This document shows positions 8,244-16,513 of a stretch of 57,135 nt of DNA, piece by piece; positions within the stretch are counted from its first letter, which is position 1, and every line of letters begins with the position of its first letter. Below the pieces are notes generated by a model, which saw only the letters and a program-made list of their open reading frames with translations, did no database searches and was not told the DNA's origin. Made by a program: the position numbers and the translations under genes. This stretch comes from Clostridia bacterium. GTDB taxonomy: Bacteria; Bacillota; Clostridia; Oscillospirales; Acutalibacteraceae. The stretch lies in contig JAFUPA010000039.1 of the NCBI GenBank assembly GCA_017481575.1, positions 1-57,135 on the forward strand. Reading direction: 5' to 3'.

Positions 8244-10280
8244 ATGGAGATTAAACTTGCCAAAACAGCAGGCTTCTGCTTCGGAGTAAACCGTGCTGTC
8301 GATATGCTTTATAAAATGGTCGAAAACGGTGAAAAGGTCTGCACCCTCGGTCCGATAATTCACAATCCGCAGGTTATCGGTGACCTTGCAGACAAAGGTG
8401 TTGTCATCATCGACAGCGAAAAAGATGTTCCCGAAAATACAAAGGTTGTAATCAGAACTCACGGTGTCGAGAAGCAGGTTGTTGATTCATTAAAGCAAAG
8501 AAATGTCGATTTCTGTGATGCAACCTGTCCGTTCGTCCGCAAAATTCACAAGATTATCACGGACAATTCTGACGAAAATACACTTGTTTTTATTGCGGGT
8601 GACGAAAACCACCCCGAGGTTCAGGGCATCAGGAGCTATTGCAAGGGCGAAAGTGTTGTCTTTAAAAACAGCGACGAGCTTGAAAAAGAAGTCGAAAAAC
8701 ACCCCGAATATGCAAAAAAAGCAATAATTGTTGTCTGGCAGACGACATTTAACACCGTAGAATACGAAAAATGTTTAAAAAAAATAAAAAAACACTATAC
8801 AAATGCAAAAATTTTTGATACAATATGTAGTGCTACGAATGAGCGGCAGGAAGAGGCAATGCGTTTAGCCAAAACCTGCGACGCCATGATTATAGTAGGA
8901 GGACGGCAAAGCTCCAACACTGCGAAGTTGAAGGCTGTGTGTGAGAACTGTTGTCCGACCTATCTGATTGAAACTGCAAAGGAACTCTCTGAGGTTGACC
9001 TGAGCGGTTACAAAAGGGTAGGTGTAACCGCAGGAGCTTCCACTCCGGCGGCAATCATAAAGGAGGTACTTTCAACAATGTCGGAAAACACAAACGCAAA
9101 CGTTATTGAAACAGCAGAGGAGGTGGCAATGACTTCTAACGCTGAAGATATGAGTTTTATGGAGGCACTCGAAGAGTCTCTTAAAAATATGAGCACGGAC
9201 CAGAAGGTTCTCGGTATCGTAACAGGTATTTCACCGAGCGAGATTCAGGTTGACATCGGCAGAAAGCAGACAGGCTATGTTCCTGCTGACGAGTACAGCG
9301 CAGACCCGACTGCAGACCCGATGAAGGAGCTTAAGATCGGTGACGAGATTAACCTCATTATCATGAAGACAAACGATCAGGAAGGCACAATAATGCTTTC
9401 CAAGAAGAGATATGACGCACAGGGCGCATGGGACAAGATTGAAGCAGCTAAGGAGAATGACGAGGTTGTTTCAGGTACAGTTACAGACGTTATCAAGGGC
9501 GGCGTAATCGTTATCGTTAACGGTGTAAGAGTATTTGTTCCCGCATCACTTGCAACAGCATCAAGAGGCGACTCACTTGACGATCTTCTCAAGACAAAGG
9601 TTGAGCTTAAGATTATCGAAGTTAAAGCAGAGCGTGGTCGTAAGAAGGCTGTCGGTTCAATCAAGGCAGTTCTTAAGGAAGTACGCAAGGCTAAGGAAGA
9701 AGCATTCTGGGCACAGGCTGAAGAGGGCCAGGTTTACCAGGGTACAGTTAAGTCACTCACAAATTACGGTGCATTCGTTGACATCGGCGGCGTAGACGGT
9801 ATGGTACATATCTCTGAGCTTTCATGGAAGAGAATTAAGCATCCGTCAGACGTTCTTGCTATCGGTCAGGAAATCGAAGTTTTCGTGAAGTCACTTGACA
9901 AGGAAAACAAGAAGATTTCTCTCGGCTACAAGAAGGCAGAGGACAATCCTTGGGAGATCCTTCGCCGTGACTATCCTGTTGATACTGTTATCGAGTCAGA
10001 AATCGTTGGCATGACAACATTCGGTGCATTCGCAACAGTTATCCCGGGCATCGACGGTCTTATTCACATCTCACAGATTGCTGACCAGCACATCAGCAAG
10101 CCGCAGGATGTTCTTAAGATTGGCGAAAAGGTTACTTGCAAGATTACAGCTATCGACTTTGACAAGAGCCGTGTAAGCCTTTCAATCCGTGCACTTCTTG
10201 CTCCGAAGGCAGAAGAGGTTGCAGAGGAAGCAGTTGAAGAAGTTGCTGAAGAAGCAGCAGAAGCACCTGTAGAGGAATAA
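8244..10280 (+). CDS. ispH: IspH (HMBPP reductase) fused to ribosomal protein S1
   Basis: A 678-residue two-part protein. Residues 1 to about 280 are 4-hydroxy-3-methylbut-2-enyl diphosphate reductase, the last step of the non-mevalonate isoprenoid pathway. The three cysteines that hold its iron-sulphur cluster are C12, C95 and C195. Residues from about 300 on hold four S1 RNA-binding repeats. The third (V-Y-Q-G-T-V, N-Y-G-A-F-V-D) and fourth (T-F-G-A-F-A) are the best formed. The S1 part should bind mRNA on the 30S ribosome. The tail is rich in Glu, Ala and Val. The fusion is well known in clostridia. The window has no separate rpsA. The start follows GGGAGAAAGG. A tetraloop terminator closes the operon. 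Confidence 0.96.
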   Translation: MEIKLAKTAGFCFGVNRAVDMLYKMVENGEKVCTLGPIIHNPQVIGDLADKGVVIIDSEKDVPENTKVVIRTHGVEKQVVDSLKQRNVDFCDATCPFVRKIHKIITDNSDENTLVFIAGDENHPEVQGIRSYCKGESVVFKNSDELEKEVEKHPEYAKKAIIVVWQTTFNTVEYEKCLKKIKKHYTNAKIFDTICSATNERQEEAMRLAKTCDAMIIVGGRQSSNTAKLKAVCENCCPTYLIETAKELSEVDLSGYKRVGVTAGASTPAAIIKEVLSTMSENTNANVIETAEEVAMTSNAEDMSFMEALEESLKNMSTDQKVLGIVTGISPSEIQVDIGRKQTGYVPADEYSADPTADPMKELKIGDEINLIIMKTNDQEGTIMLSKKRYDAQGAWDKIEAAKENDEVVSGTVTDVIKGGVIVIVNGVRVFVPASLATASRGDSLDDLLKTKVELKIIEVKAERGRKKAVGSIKAVLKEVRKAKEEAFWAQAEEGQVYQGTVKSLTNYGAFVDIGGVDGMVHISELSWKRIKHPSDVLAIGQEIEVFVKSLDKENKKISLGYKKAEDNPWEILRRDYPVDTVIESEIVGMTTFGAFATVIPGIDGLIHISQIADQHISKPQDVLKIGEKVTCKITAIDFDKSRVSLSIRALLAPKAEEVAEEAVEEVAEEAAEAPVEE

Positions 10281-10294
10281 TCAATAACAAATCA

Positions 10295-10320
10295 GGGACT
10301 GCGAAAGCAGTCCCTTTTTT
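10295..10320 (+). terminator. Terminator of the cmk-plsC-ispH operon
   Basis: GGGACTGC (10295-10302), GAAA tetraloop, GCAGTCCC (10307-10314), then six T. It also lies at the end of the converging XRE gene, but the minus side lacks a good T-run. Confidence 0.92.
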
Positions 10321-10325
10321 ATGTG

Positions 10326-11105
10326 TTATTCATATATAAAACTAACGTGTGAGAATGTGTTGTCGTAATCAATAAGTAGATCCAACACAATACCGTCATC
10401 TTCAATCGGTTTTACACAAGTGACACCTTTATAACTATATCGGTATTCGTTTTGTTCTATGTTATATCCGAATATTGCGTTAACATTTAAACAATTCATG
10501 CCGAAGCAGTACACTCCGAGTTCACTGATATCTGCAGACGTCCCGCCCCAACAAATAATTCGTTCTTCAAAAATCTTGTCAGGGGAGAAATATCTTAAAT
10601 GCACTTCATTACTGCCTTCCTTTTTCATCAGAAAACAATAATATTCTCCTTTTCTTGCCGACTTGATAATTTCCATGTTTTCATCACCGTCAATGGAAGA
10701 AAAATCAGCGGCTTCTATTATTTGTTCGATATCATTCGGGTTTACGGAATAGAAAAAGCGATAGCTATAATAACTGCATAAAATAATGGTCAGCAATAAT
10801 AAAACCGAAACAATACCCGTAAAAAAACTTTTCTTGGATTTTTTTATGATTTCAACAATGATTTCGTTTGAAGTGTTGTTGAGGCTTTCATTTTTTGCCT
10901 TTTCACCCTTTAAAAGCTCTGCAACCGTAACTCCCAAAACTTCAGCCAAAGGCTCCAGAATAGATATGTTCGGCGCACTTCTGCCCGTTTCCCATTTTGA
11001 AACGGCCTTGTCCGTAACATTCAATTTTTCCGCTAAATCCTTCTGGCTTAAATTAAGTTCCTTACGTCTTGCACAAATAAAATCTCCCGTGTGTTTATTG
11101 TCCAT
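10326..11105 (-). CDS. XRE-family regulator with transmembrane anchor
   Basis: A 259-residue protein with an N-terminal helix-turn-helix of the Cro/C1 type (about residues 10-62, with LSQKDLAEKLNV and the KAVSKWETG recognition helix). A short linker follows, then one transmembrane helix at about 93-115 and an extracellular C-terminal domain with no recognisable fold. This DNA-binding-plus-TM architecture is common in clostridia and suggests a regulator that senses something at or outside the membrane. Its targets are unknown. The ATG is preceded by AGGAGATG. It is flanked by a repeat block upstream, with no partner gene in the same direction. Confidence 0.85.
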   Translation of the reverse strand: MDNKHTGDFICARRKELNLSQKDLAEKLNVTDKAVSKWETGRSAPNISILEPLAEVLGVTVAELLKGEKAKNESLNNTSNEIIVEIIKKSKKSFFTGIVSVLLLLTIILCSYYSYRFFYSVNPNDIEQIIEAADFSSIDGDENMEIIKSARKGEYYCFLMKKEGSNEVHLRYFSPDKIFEERIICWGGTSADISELGVYCFGMNCLNVNAIFGYNIEQNEYRYSYKGVTCVKPIEDDGIVLDLLIDYDNTFSHVSFIYE

Positions 11106-11223
11106 TTTATCATCTCCTGTTCTGTAAAAATTTTATCACACCATACTCAAAAAGTCACCCTACCTTTGGTAGAATTATAAATATCTGCTGATTTTAAGAA
11201 TACAGTCACCCGTAAATGACAAA

Positions 11224-11435
11224 TTTTAATTTGTGGAGATGTTTCAAATTCGCACAAACTGCCTTTGTGTGCGTAGGGGCGTCTATCAGACGTCCGCCGA
11301 TTTTTTGCTGATTTTGACGGACGACCAATGGTCGCCCCTACTCGCTCAACTGTTGATCGTGCGTTGCCCTCCTTGCCTAAAGGAGGGTGGCACGGCGCAA
11401 GACGTGACGGGAGGATATTATAAAAAGCGGCGCAG
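11224..11435. repeat. Dispersed intergenic repeat, copy A
   Basis: About 212 bp nearly identical to 54195-54406, with only scattered differences. It contains one 69-bp inverted-repeat element at 11273-11341 (GTAGGGGCG/CGCCCCTAC ends), then a GCCCTCC...GGAGGG hairpin region. An open frame on the minus strand here is a product of the repeat. The rest of the gap (11106-11223 and 11436-11529) shows no gene. Confidence 0.85.
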
Positions 11436-11529
11436 CCCCACACTTCTTCACTATTACTTCTTACTTATTACTTTTGGGATTCACCCCAACAAACTCCAAT
11501 TTGTCAAATCAATTTACGACGTTTTTTGT

Positions 11530-11558
11530 TTTACATTTTAAAAATAATATGTTATATT
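11530..11558 (+). promoter_or_regulatory. Promoter of the nucleoside phosphorylase gene
   Basis: TTTACA (11530-11535), 17-bp spacer, TATATT (11553-11558), about 30 bases before the ATG. Confidence 0.6.
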
Positions 11559-11587
11559 GTAATAAACAAAAACCGAGAGGTGATTAA

Positions 11588-12889
11588 ATGCGAATTTACG
11601 ATATAATTCTCAAAAAACGTTACGGTGAAGAGTTAACAGACGAGGAAATCGAGTTCTTTGTTTCTTCGGCAAGCAACGGCGAAATCGAAGATTATCAGAT
11701 TACCGCATTACTTATGGCAATCTGTTTTAACGGTATGACCAAAAGAGAAACCGCAACGCTTACTTTAGCAATGGCTCGCTCGGGCGATATGGTCGATTTG
11801 TCCGCAATTGACGGCTACACGGTCGACAAGCACTCAACCGGCGGTGTGGGCGACAAAACAACTCTCATTGTTGCACCGATTGTCGCTTCACTCGGCGGCA
11901 AAGTTGCCAAAATGTCGGGCAGAGGTCTCGGACATACAGGCGGCACAGTCGACAAGCTCGAGTCAATCGAAGGCTTTAGAACTACTCTCTCGGGTGAGGA
12001 TTTCTTAAATCAGGTCAACAAAATCGGTTTGAGCGTCATCGGTCAGTCGGGCGACCTCGCACCTGCGGACAAAAAGCTCTATGCACTCCGCAACGACACA
12101 GCAACGGTTGATAGCATACCGCTCATTGCTTCAAGCATTATGAGCAAAAAGCTTGCCGCAGGCTCGAAGGGCATTGTTCTTGATGTCAAAACAGGCAGCG
12201 GAGCTTTTATGAAGAGCGTCGAAGAGTCCGAAGCACTCGCCAAAGCAATGGTCGAAATCGGCAAATCCGCAGGCAGAGATATGGTTGCTGTCATTTCAAA
12301 TATGGACATTCCGCTCGGCAATGCGGTCGGCAATTCCCTCGAGGTTATCGAGGCGGTCGAAACACTTAAGGGGAACGGCAGTGCAGACCTTACAGCTGTT
12401 TGTATTGAGCTTGCCGCCAATATGCTCACTCTCGTCACGGGTAAAGATAAAGAAACCTGCACCGAAATGGCAAAGGGTGCCATTGCCGACGGCTCGGCAC
12501 TCGAAAAGCTCGGTCAGATGGTAGCAGAGCAGGGCGGTAACCCCGATTGGATTTATGATACTTCACTTTTTCCGAAAGCAGAGTTTGAGTATGAAATCAA
12601 GTCCGAGACGGACGGCTACATTGAGCATATGGATGCCGAAAAAATCGGAGTTGCCTCGCTTCTTCTCGGTGCAGGCAGAAACACCAAGGCGGACGAAATC
12701 GACTTTGCCGCAGGTATAATTCTTAAAGCAAAAACAGGCGACAAGGTCGCAAAGGGCGATACCGTCGCAACTCTTTACACAAACAACAAAACAAAATTCT
12801 CCGCCGCAGTCGATAAGTTTAACGAAGCGGTTAAATACTCGCAAACCCCCGTCGAAAAACAACCACTTATTTATTCCGTTATAAAATAA
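11588..12889 (+). CDS. pdp: Pyrimidine-nucleoside phosphorylase
   Basis: A 433-residue cytoplasmic enzyme that cleaves uridine, thymidine and deoxyuridine with phosphate to the free base and (deoxy)ribose-1-phosphate in nucleoside salvage. The family signature is strong. It includes D-K-H-S-T-G-G-V-G-D-K at about residue 80, S-G-R-G-L-G-H-T-G-G-T-x-D-K-L-E for phosphate and substrate binding, and R-N-D-x-T-A-T for the base. The glycine-rich C-terminal domain is complete. Gram-positive members usually accept both uridine and thymidine, so pdp is preferred to deoA. The start follows CGAGAGGTG. The next gene begins 15 bases after the stop, so read-through is likely. Confidence 0.95.
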   Translation: MRIYDIILKKRYGEELTDEEIEFFVSSASNGEIEDYQITALLMAICFNGMTKRETATLTLAMARSGDMVDLSAIDGYTVDKHSTGGVGDKTTLIVAPIVASLGGKVAKMSGRGLGHTGGTVDKLESIEGFRTTLSGEDFLNQVNKIGLSVIGQSGDLAPADKKLYALRNDTATVDSIPLIASSIMSKKLAAGSKGIVLDVKTGSGAFMKSVEESEALAKAMVEIGKSAGRDMVAVISNMDIPLGNAVGNSLEVIEAVETLKGNGSADLTAVCIELAANMLTLVTGKDKETCTEMAKGAIADGSALEKLGQMVAEQGGNPDWIYDTSLFPKAEFEYEIKSETDGYIEHMDAEKIGVASLLLGAGRNTKADEIDFAAGIILKAKTGDKVAKGDTVATLYTNNKTKFSAAVDKFNEAVKYSQTPVEKQPLIYSVIK

Positions 12890-12904
12890 ATGAGGTGAAT
12901 TATA

Positions 12905-13852
12905 ATGTCTACCAACAGAAAAATTGTGGCAATCGGTATAACGCTGTGCCTTTGCTTTGTCGTAATAGTTTTTATTGTTTCGGGATTTTCGTTTGCATAT
13001 CTTGGTTCACTTATTGAAAGTGCTTTTAATAAAGAGGCAAACCGATACGATATGTATCAGTATAACGTTGAACACGCAGTCATGTTATCTGAAGAAATCG
13101 AAATAAATCCTGACGATTATATCAGCTTTTCGGATTATAAATTTACAGACGGTCAGGAGTATATTGTCGCAAATTATTATAATGTATTGCCGGAAAAAGA
13201 TTCCGATCTACCTCTTCGTGTCAATAAATATTTTATTGATGAAGCTTTCCTGTTTACCGATGGAGACAATAGATATTTTTACACCGACGATGAGAAAAAT
13301 TTATATTATTATAGGGAAATCAAAAGCGACAACTCGGCCGATTTGTTTATAAAGAAAGACTACGTTTTTCCGACTGTTGAGAAAGACAAAGTTGTAAGTT
13401 TGTTAATATACGATAGTATAGTAACACCTGGATTTGGTGATTATATTTGTTCGGACGATTTTTCAAAAGTTACAAAAATTACAGATACCGCTGTGATTGA
13501 AAAAACAATAAATGAATATAAATCAGGAAGTGGAGATTTTAATTGGTTGGATAAGCATTTTAATTATCCGAAAGACACAGACTATTTAATCTTGGCTGAG
13601 TTTGAAGACGGTACTGTATATCAGACACTCGGAAGAAAAAAGGTTGATATCAGCGATATAAAAGCAGAGTTGAAAAATAATGCTTGGATAGATTTATGCA
13701 GGGTCAGATATGAAGATGAATGGAATATTGACAATTGTATGTTTATAACCTGTGAGGATTGTTACAAGGTTATATTCTTTAACAACGAAGATACCTCGTC
13801 GTATGGTGTGGAACTTGATAAAACAACATTAAAGTTAAAATTAGGCAGTTAG
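12905..13852 (+). CDS. Hypothetical membrane-anchored extracytoplasmic protein
   Basis: A 315-residue protein I do not recognise. Residues about 7-33 form one hydrophobic helix, probably an uncleaved anchor. The remaining 280 residues are acidic and Tyr/Asp-rich, and should lie outside the cell. There are no obvious catalytic motifs or repeats. GAGGTG lies nine bases before the ATG. It follows the nucleoside phosphorylase by 15 bases and may share its transcript, though a functional link is not evident. Its codons look more AT-rich than the phosphorylase, which may mark a more recent arrival. No terminator was seen after it; 13853-13982 holds no convincing gene. Confidence 0.75.
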   Translation: MSTNRKIVAIGITLCLCFVVIVFIVSGFSFAYLGSLIESAFNKEANRYDMYQYNVEHAVMLSEEIEINPDDYISFSDYKFTDGQEYIVANYYNVLPEKDSDLPLRVNKYFIDEAFLFTDGDNRYFYTDDEKNLYYYREIKSDNSADLFIKKDYVFPTVEKDKVVSLLIYDSIVTPGFGDYICSDDFSKVTKITDTAVIEKTINEYKSGSGDFNWLDKHFNYPKDTDYLILAEFEDGTVYQTLGRKKVDISDIKAELKNNAWIDLCRVRYEDEWNIDNCMFITCEDCYKVIFFNNEDTSSYGVELDKTTLKLKLGS

Positions 13853-13982
13853 TTAGGCGGAACGAAAATCAGAACGACCACGTGGCTTTATTAGAAAAAG
13901 ACATTAAAAGGAGCTTTGTCTTACTTCTGTATTACTACATAAAATGATTTATAAAAACTTTACTTTACTAAAAATACTTTTA

Positions 13983-14011
13983 TTGACATATAATTTTGTG
14001 TGTGATAGAAT
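13983..14011 (+). promoter_or_regulatory. Promoter of the DUF1295-ligase pair
   Basis: TTGACA (13983-13988), 17-bp spacer, TAGAAT (14006-14011). Confidence 0.75.
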
Positions 14012-14051
14012 GTGCATTGGTTTGTGAAAATAGAAAAATAGGAGATTAATT

Positions 14052-14852
14052 ATGGTTTTTCCACTTGCTTTATTGTTTCTTTTTATCGCCGCAATGGCAA
14101 TTTCGTCAATCGGATTTAAAAACTATGTCTGGTTCATTTCTATTGGATACGGCTTTTCAATTGCAGGCGAAGGTCTTTTGATGATGCTTATGTATGGCAA
14201 AACTCTTTCACTCGGCACAGTTCTTTGCTGTCTGTTGCTTGTTGCCTACGGTTGCCGTCTCGGCGGTTATCTTGCATTCCGTGAGCTTAAGAGTTCTTCA
14301 TACAAAAAGAATATGACCGGCGAAATCAAGGACGGAAAAACCGTTCCCTTCGGCGTTAAAATTGCTATCTGGGTTACTTGTGCCGCACTTTATGTCACAC
14401 AGGTTTCGGGCATTTTTTACCGCCTTGTAAACGGCTCGGGCAGTAATGTCTGGACATATATCGGTGCTGCAGTTATGCTTTTCGGTATCGTTTTTGAGTC
14501 CGTTGCAGATATTCAGAAGAACAATGCAAAGAAAGTCAATCCCCGCCGTTTTGTTGATACAGGACTTTACAAAATTGTTCGTTGTCCCAATTACCTCGGC
14601 GAAATGATTTTCTGGACGGGTGTGCTTCTTTCGGGTATCGGTGCAGTTACGGGCTGGCAATGGCTTGTGGTTGCAATCGGCTATATCGGCATCATTTTCG
14701 TTATGTTCAGCGGTGCTCGCCGTCTTGAAATCCGTCAGAATAAAAACTACGGTAACGACCCCGAGTATCAGAAATATGTCAAAACAGTACCTATTATGGT
14801 TCCGTTTATCCCTCTTTACAGCGTAGAGAAATATAAGTGGCTTGTAGCCTGA
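14052..14852 (+). CDS. DUF1295/steroid 5-alpha-reductase-like membrane protein
   Basis: A 266-residue integral membrane protein with about six or seven hydrophobic helices. The C-terminal third carries the family motif G-L-Y-x-x-V/I-R-x-P-N-Y-L-G-E at about residue 175, shared by DUF1295 proteins and by isoprenylcysteine methyltransferase/5-alpha-reductase relatives. In that superfamily this region binds a nucleotide cofactor (NADPH or SAM). Members act on lipids or prenyl compounds, but the bacterial substrate is usually unknown. It is followed after 25 bases by an acyl-CoA ligase-like gene, which supports a lipid-related role by context. AGGAG precedes the ATG. Confidence 0.8.
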   Translation: MVFPLALLFLFIAAMAISSIGFKNYVWFISIGYGFSIAGEGLLMMLMYGKTLSLGTVLCCLLLVAYGCRLGGYLAFRELKSSSYKKNMTGEIKDGKTVPFGVKIAIWVTCAALYVTQVSGIFYRLVNGSGSNVWTYIGAAVMLFGIVFESVADIQKNNAKKVNPRRFVDTGLYKIVRCPNYLGEMIFWTGVLLSGIGAVTGWQWLVVAIGYIGIIFVMFSGARRLEIRQNKNYGNDPEYQKYVKTVPIMVPFIPLYSVEKYKWLVA

Positions 14853-14877
14853 CAAGTGTCTTTTTGGAGGAACGCAA

Positions 14878-16464
14878 ATGTCTAATAAAAAATATCCTTA
14901 TAATGTGGTGGCAGAGCCAAAGGATTTAAAAGAATTAGTGAACTACTGTGCAAAAGAATACGGCGACAAAAAAGCCTTCTGGTACAGAGAGAAAAATAAG
15001 GAAATTGTAAAGTCCTTCAAGCAGGTTGCTGACGATGTCAAGGCACTCGGAACATATTTCCACAGCATCGGCTTCAAAAACAAGCACATTGCAATCATGG
15101 GTGAAAACAGCTACGAGTGGATTATCTCATATTTTGCAATTGTAAACGGTGGCAATGTCGTTGTCCCCATTGACAAGGAAAACGTTGCAAAAGATGTCAA
15201 GTTCCAGCTTACACAAAGTGATACTGACCTGTTTCTTTATTCAGATACATATTCCGACATCGCAGAATTCTGCGGTATACAGAGCATAAATTTCAAAACC
15301 TATGCCGAGCTTATCGACAAGGGTAACGAGCTTATTAAAAACGGCGACAACAGCTTTGACGAGACACAGATTGATGCAGAGCAGATGTGTGCTATCGTGT
15401 TCACATCGGGCACAACATCAGAGCCGAAAGGTGTAATGCTCAGCCACAAGGGACTTGCAAAGGATGCGGTTATCAGTCTTAAAAATCTTTCAATTCCCGA
15501 GGGCACGGTTTCGCTTCTTCCCTTGTACCACACATTCGGCTTTATGGCATGTGTTCTCTGTCAGATGCTTGTCGGTTTCCCGGTTTATATCAACACAAGC
15601 CTCAAGCGTGCATTTGACGACATTAAATATGCGGCACCAAAGCACATTTCTGTTGTTCCGATGCTCCTCGTTGTTATTTATAACAAAATCTGGAGCAATG
15701 TCCGTGCAGGCGGCAAGGAAAAGCTTTTCAAGACTATGATTAAGGTCAGCAATGCTCTTCTTAAGGTAGGTATTGATATCAGACGCAAGGTGTTCAAGCA
15801 GGTTTTTGATGCCTTTGGCGGCAATCTCGAAATGCTCATCACGGGCGGCTCTTCGATAGACGAAAAATACATCAAGGGCTTCAGAGATATCGGTATCACA
15901 GTCACAAATGGCTACGGAATTACTGAATGTTCACCGATTGTTGCAACAATGCGAACAAAGCATTATGCACCCGCAAGTGTCGGTGCAATTCAGCCGGAGC
16001 TTGAAGGCAGAGTTGTTGACGGCGAAATTCAGATTAAAGGCCCGACAGTTTTTCTCGGCTATTATAAGAACGAAAAAGCAACAGCCGAAGCCTTTGACGG
16101 CGAATGGTTCAAGACAGGCGATCTCGGCAGTATTGATGAAGACGGACTTCTCTACATTGACGGCAGAAAGAAAAATCTCATCATCCTTTCAAACGGTAAA
16201 AACGTCGTTCCTGAAGAGCTTGAATCGCTTATTATGAACAACATTCCCGAGGTTAAGGAAGTTGTCGTTTACGGCGAGAATGACAAAATCGTTGCAGAAA
16301 TCTACCCCGATTATGAAATCGCAGACGTTGAAAAAACAATCAACGAAAAGGTGAATGAACTCAATCAGAGCTTGCCTCTCTTCAAGCGAATGGCAACTGT
16401 TAAGTTCACCGCAACCGAATTCCCGAAAACAACAACAAAGAAAATTAAACGAGTACATAACTAA
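14878..16464 (+). CDS. AMP-forming acyl-CoA/acyl-ACP ligase
   Basis: A 528-residue adenylate-forming enzyme expected to activate a fatty acid through an acyl-AMP. The P-loop-like T-S-G-T-T-S-E-P-K-G is at about 176-185, and the aromatic G-Y-G-I-T-E motif near 345 positions the acyl substrate. F-K-T-G-D-L-G (about 410) binds ATP and ribose. The hinge D-G-R-K-K-N-L-I follows, and a C-terminal catalytic lysine sits in the T-T-K-K-I-K-R segment. The closest families are long-chain fatty acid-CoA ligases and acyl-ACP synthetases; chain length cannot be read from sequence. GGAGG lies upstream of the ATG. It is probably co-transcribed with the preceding membrane protein. Confidence 0.9.
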   Translation: MSNKKYPYNVVAEPKDLKELVNYCAKEYGDKKAFWYREKNKEIVKSFKQVADDVKALGTYFHSIGFKNKHIAIMGENSYEWIISYFAIVNGGNVVVPIDKENVAKDVKFQLTQSDTDLFLYSDTYSDIAEFCGIQSINFKTYAELIDKGNELIKNGDNSFDETQIDAEQMCAIVFTSGTTSEPKGVMLSHKGLAKDAVISLKNLSIPEGTVSLLPLYHTFGFMACVLCQMLVGFPVYINTSLKRAFDDIKYAAPKHISVVPMLLVVIYNKIWSNVRAGGKEKLFKTMIKVSNALLKVGIDIRRKVFKQVFDAFGGNLEMLITGGSSIDEKYIKGFRDIGITVTNGYGITECSPIVATMRTKHYAPASVGAIQPELEGRVVDGEIQIKGPTVFLGYYKNEKATAEAFDGEWFKTGDLGSIDEDGLLYIDGRKKNLIILSNGKNVVPEELESLIMNNIPEVKEVVVYGENDKIVAEIYPDYEIADVEKTINEKVNELNQSLPLFKRMATVKFTATEFPKTTTKKIKRVHN

Positions 16465-16470
16465 AAAGAA

Positions 16471-16505
16471 AAGCAGTATTGATTTTACTCAATACTGCTT
16501 AATTT
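16471..16505. terminator. Bidirectional terminator between converging genes
   Basis: The 12-bp perfect stem 16471-16482/16489-16500 has a 6-base loop. TT then AATTTTT follow on the plus side, and TTCTTTTT follows on the minus side. It serves the ligase and the M20 peptidase. Confidence 0.9.
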
Positions 16506-16513
16506 TTGCCTGT

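Noticed and set aside
11147-11443. Minus-strand open frame of 98 codons within the repeat
   Set aside because: A closely similar peptide string appears at 54142-54417, because both lie on the two copies of the noncoding repeat. There is no ribosome site.
13853-13982. Possible small frame ending near 13944
   Set aside because: No good start codon with a ribosome site and no coding character.
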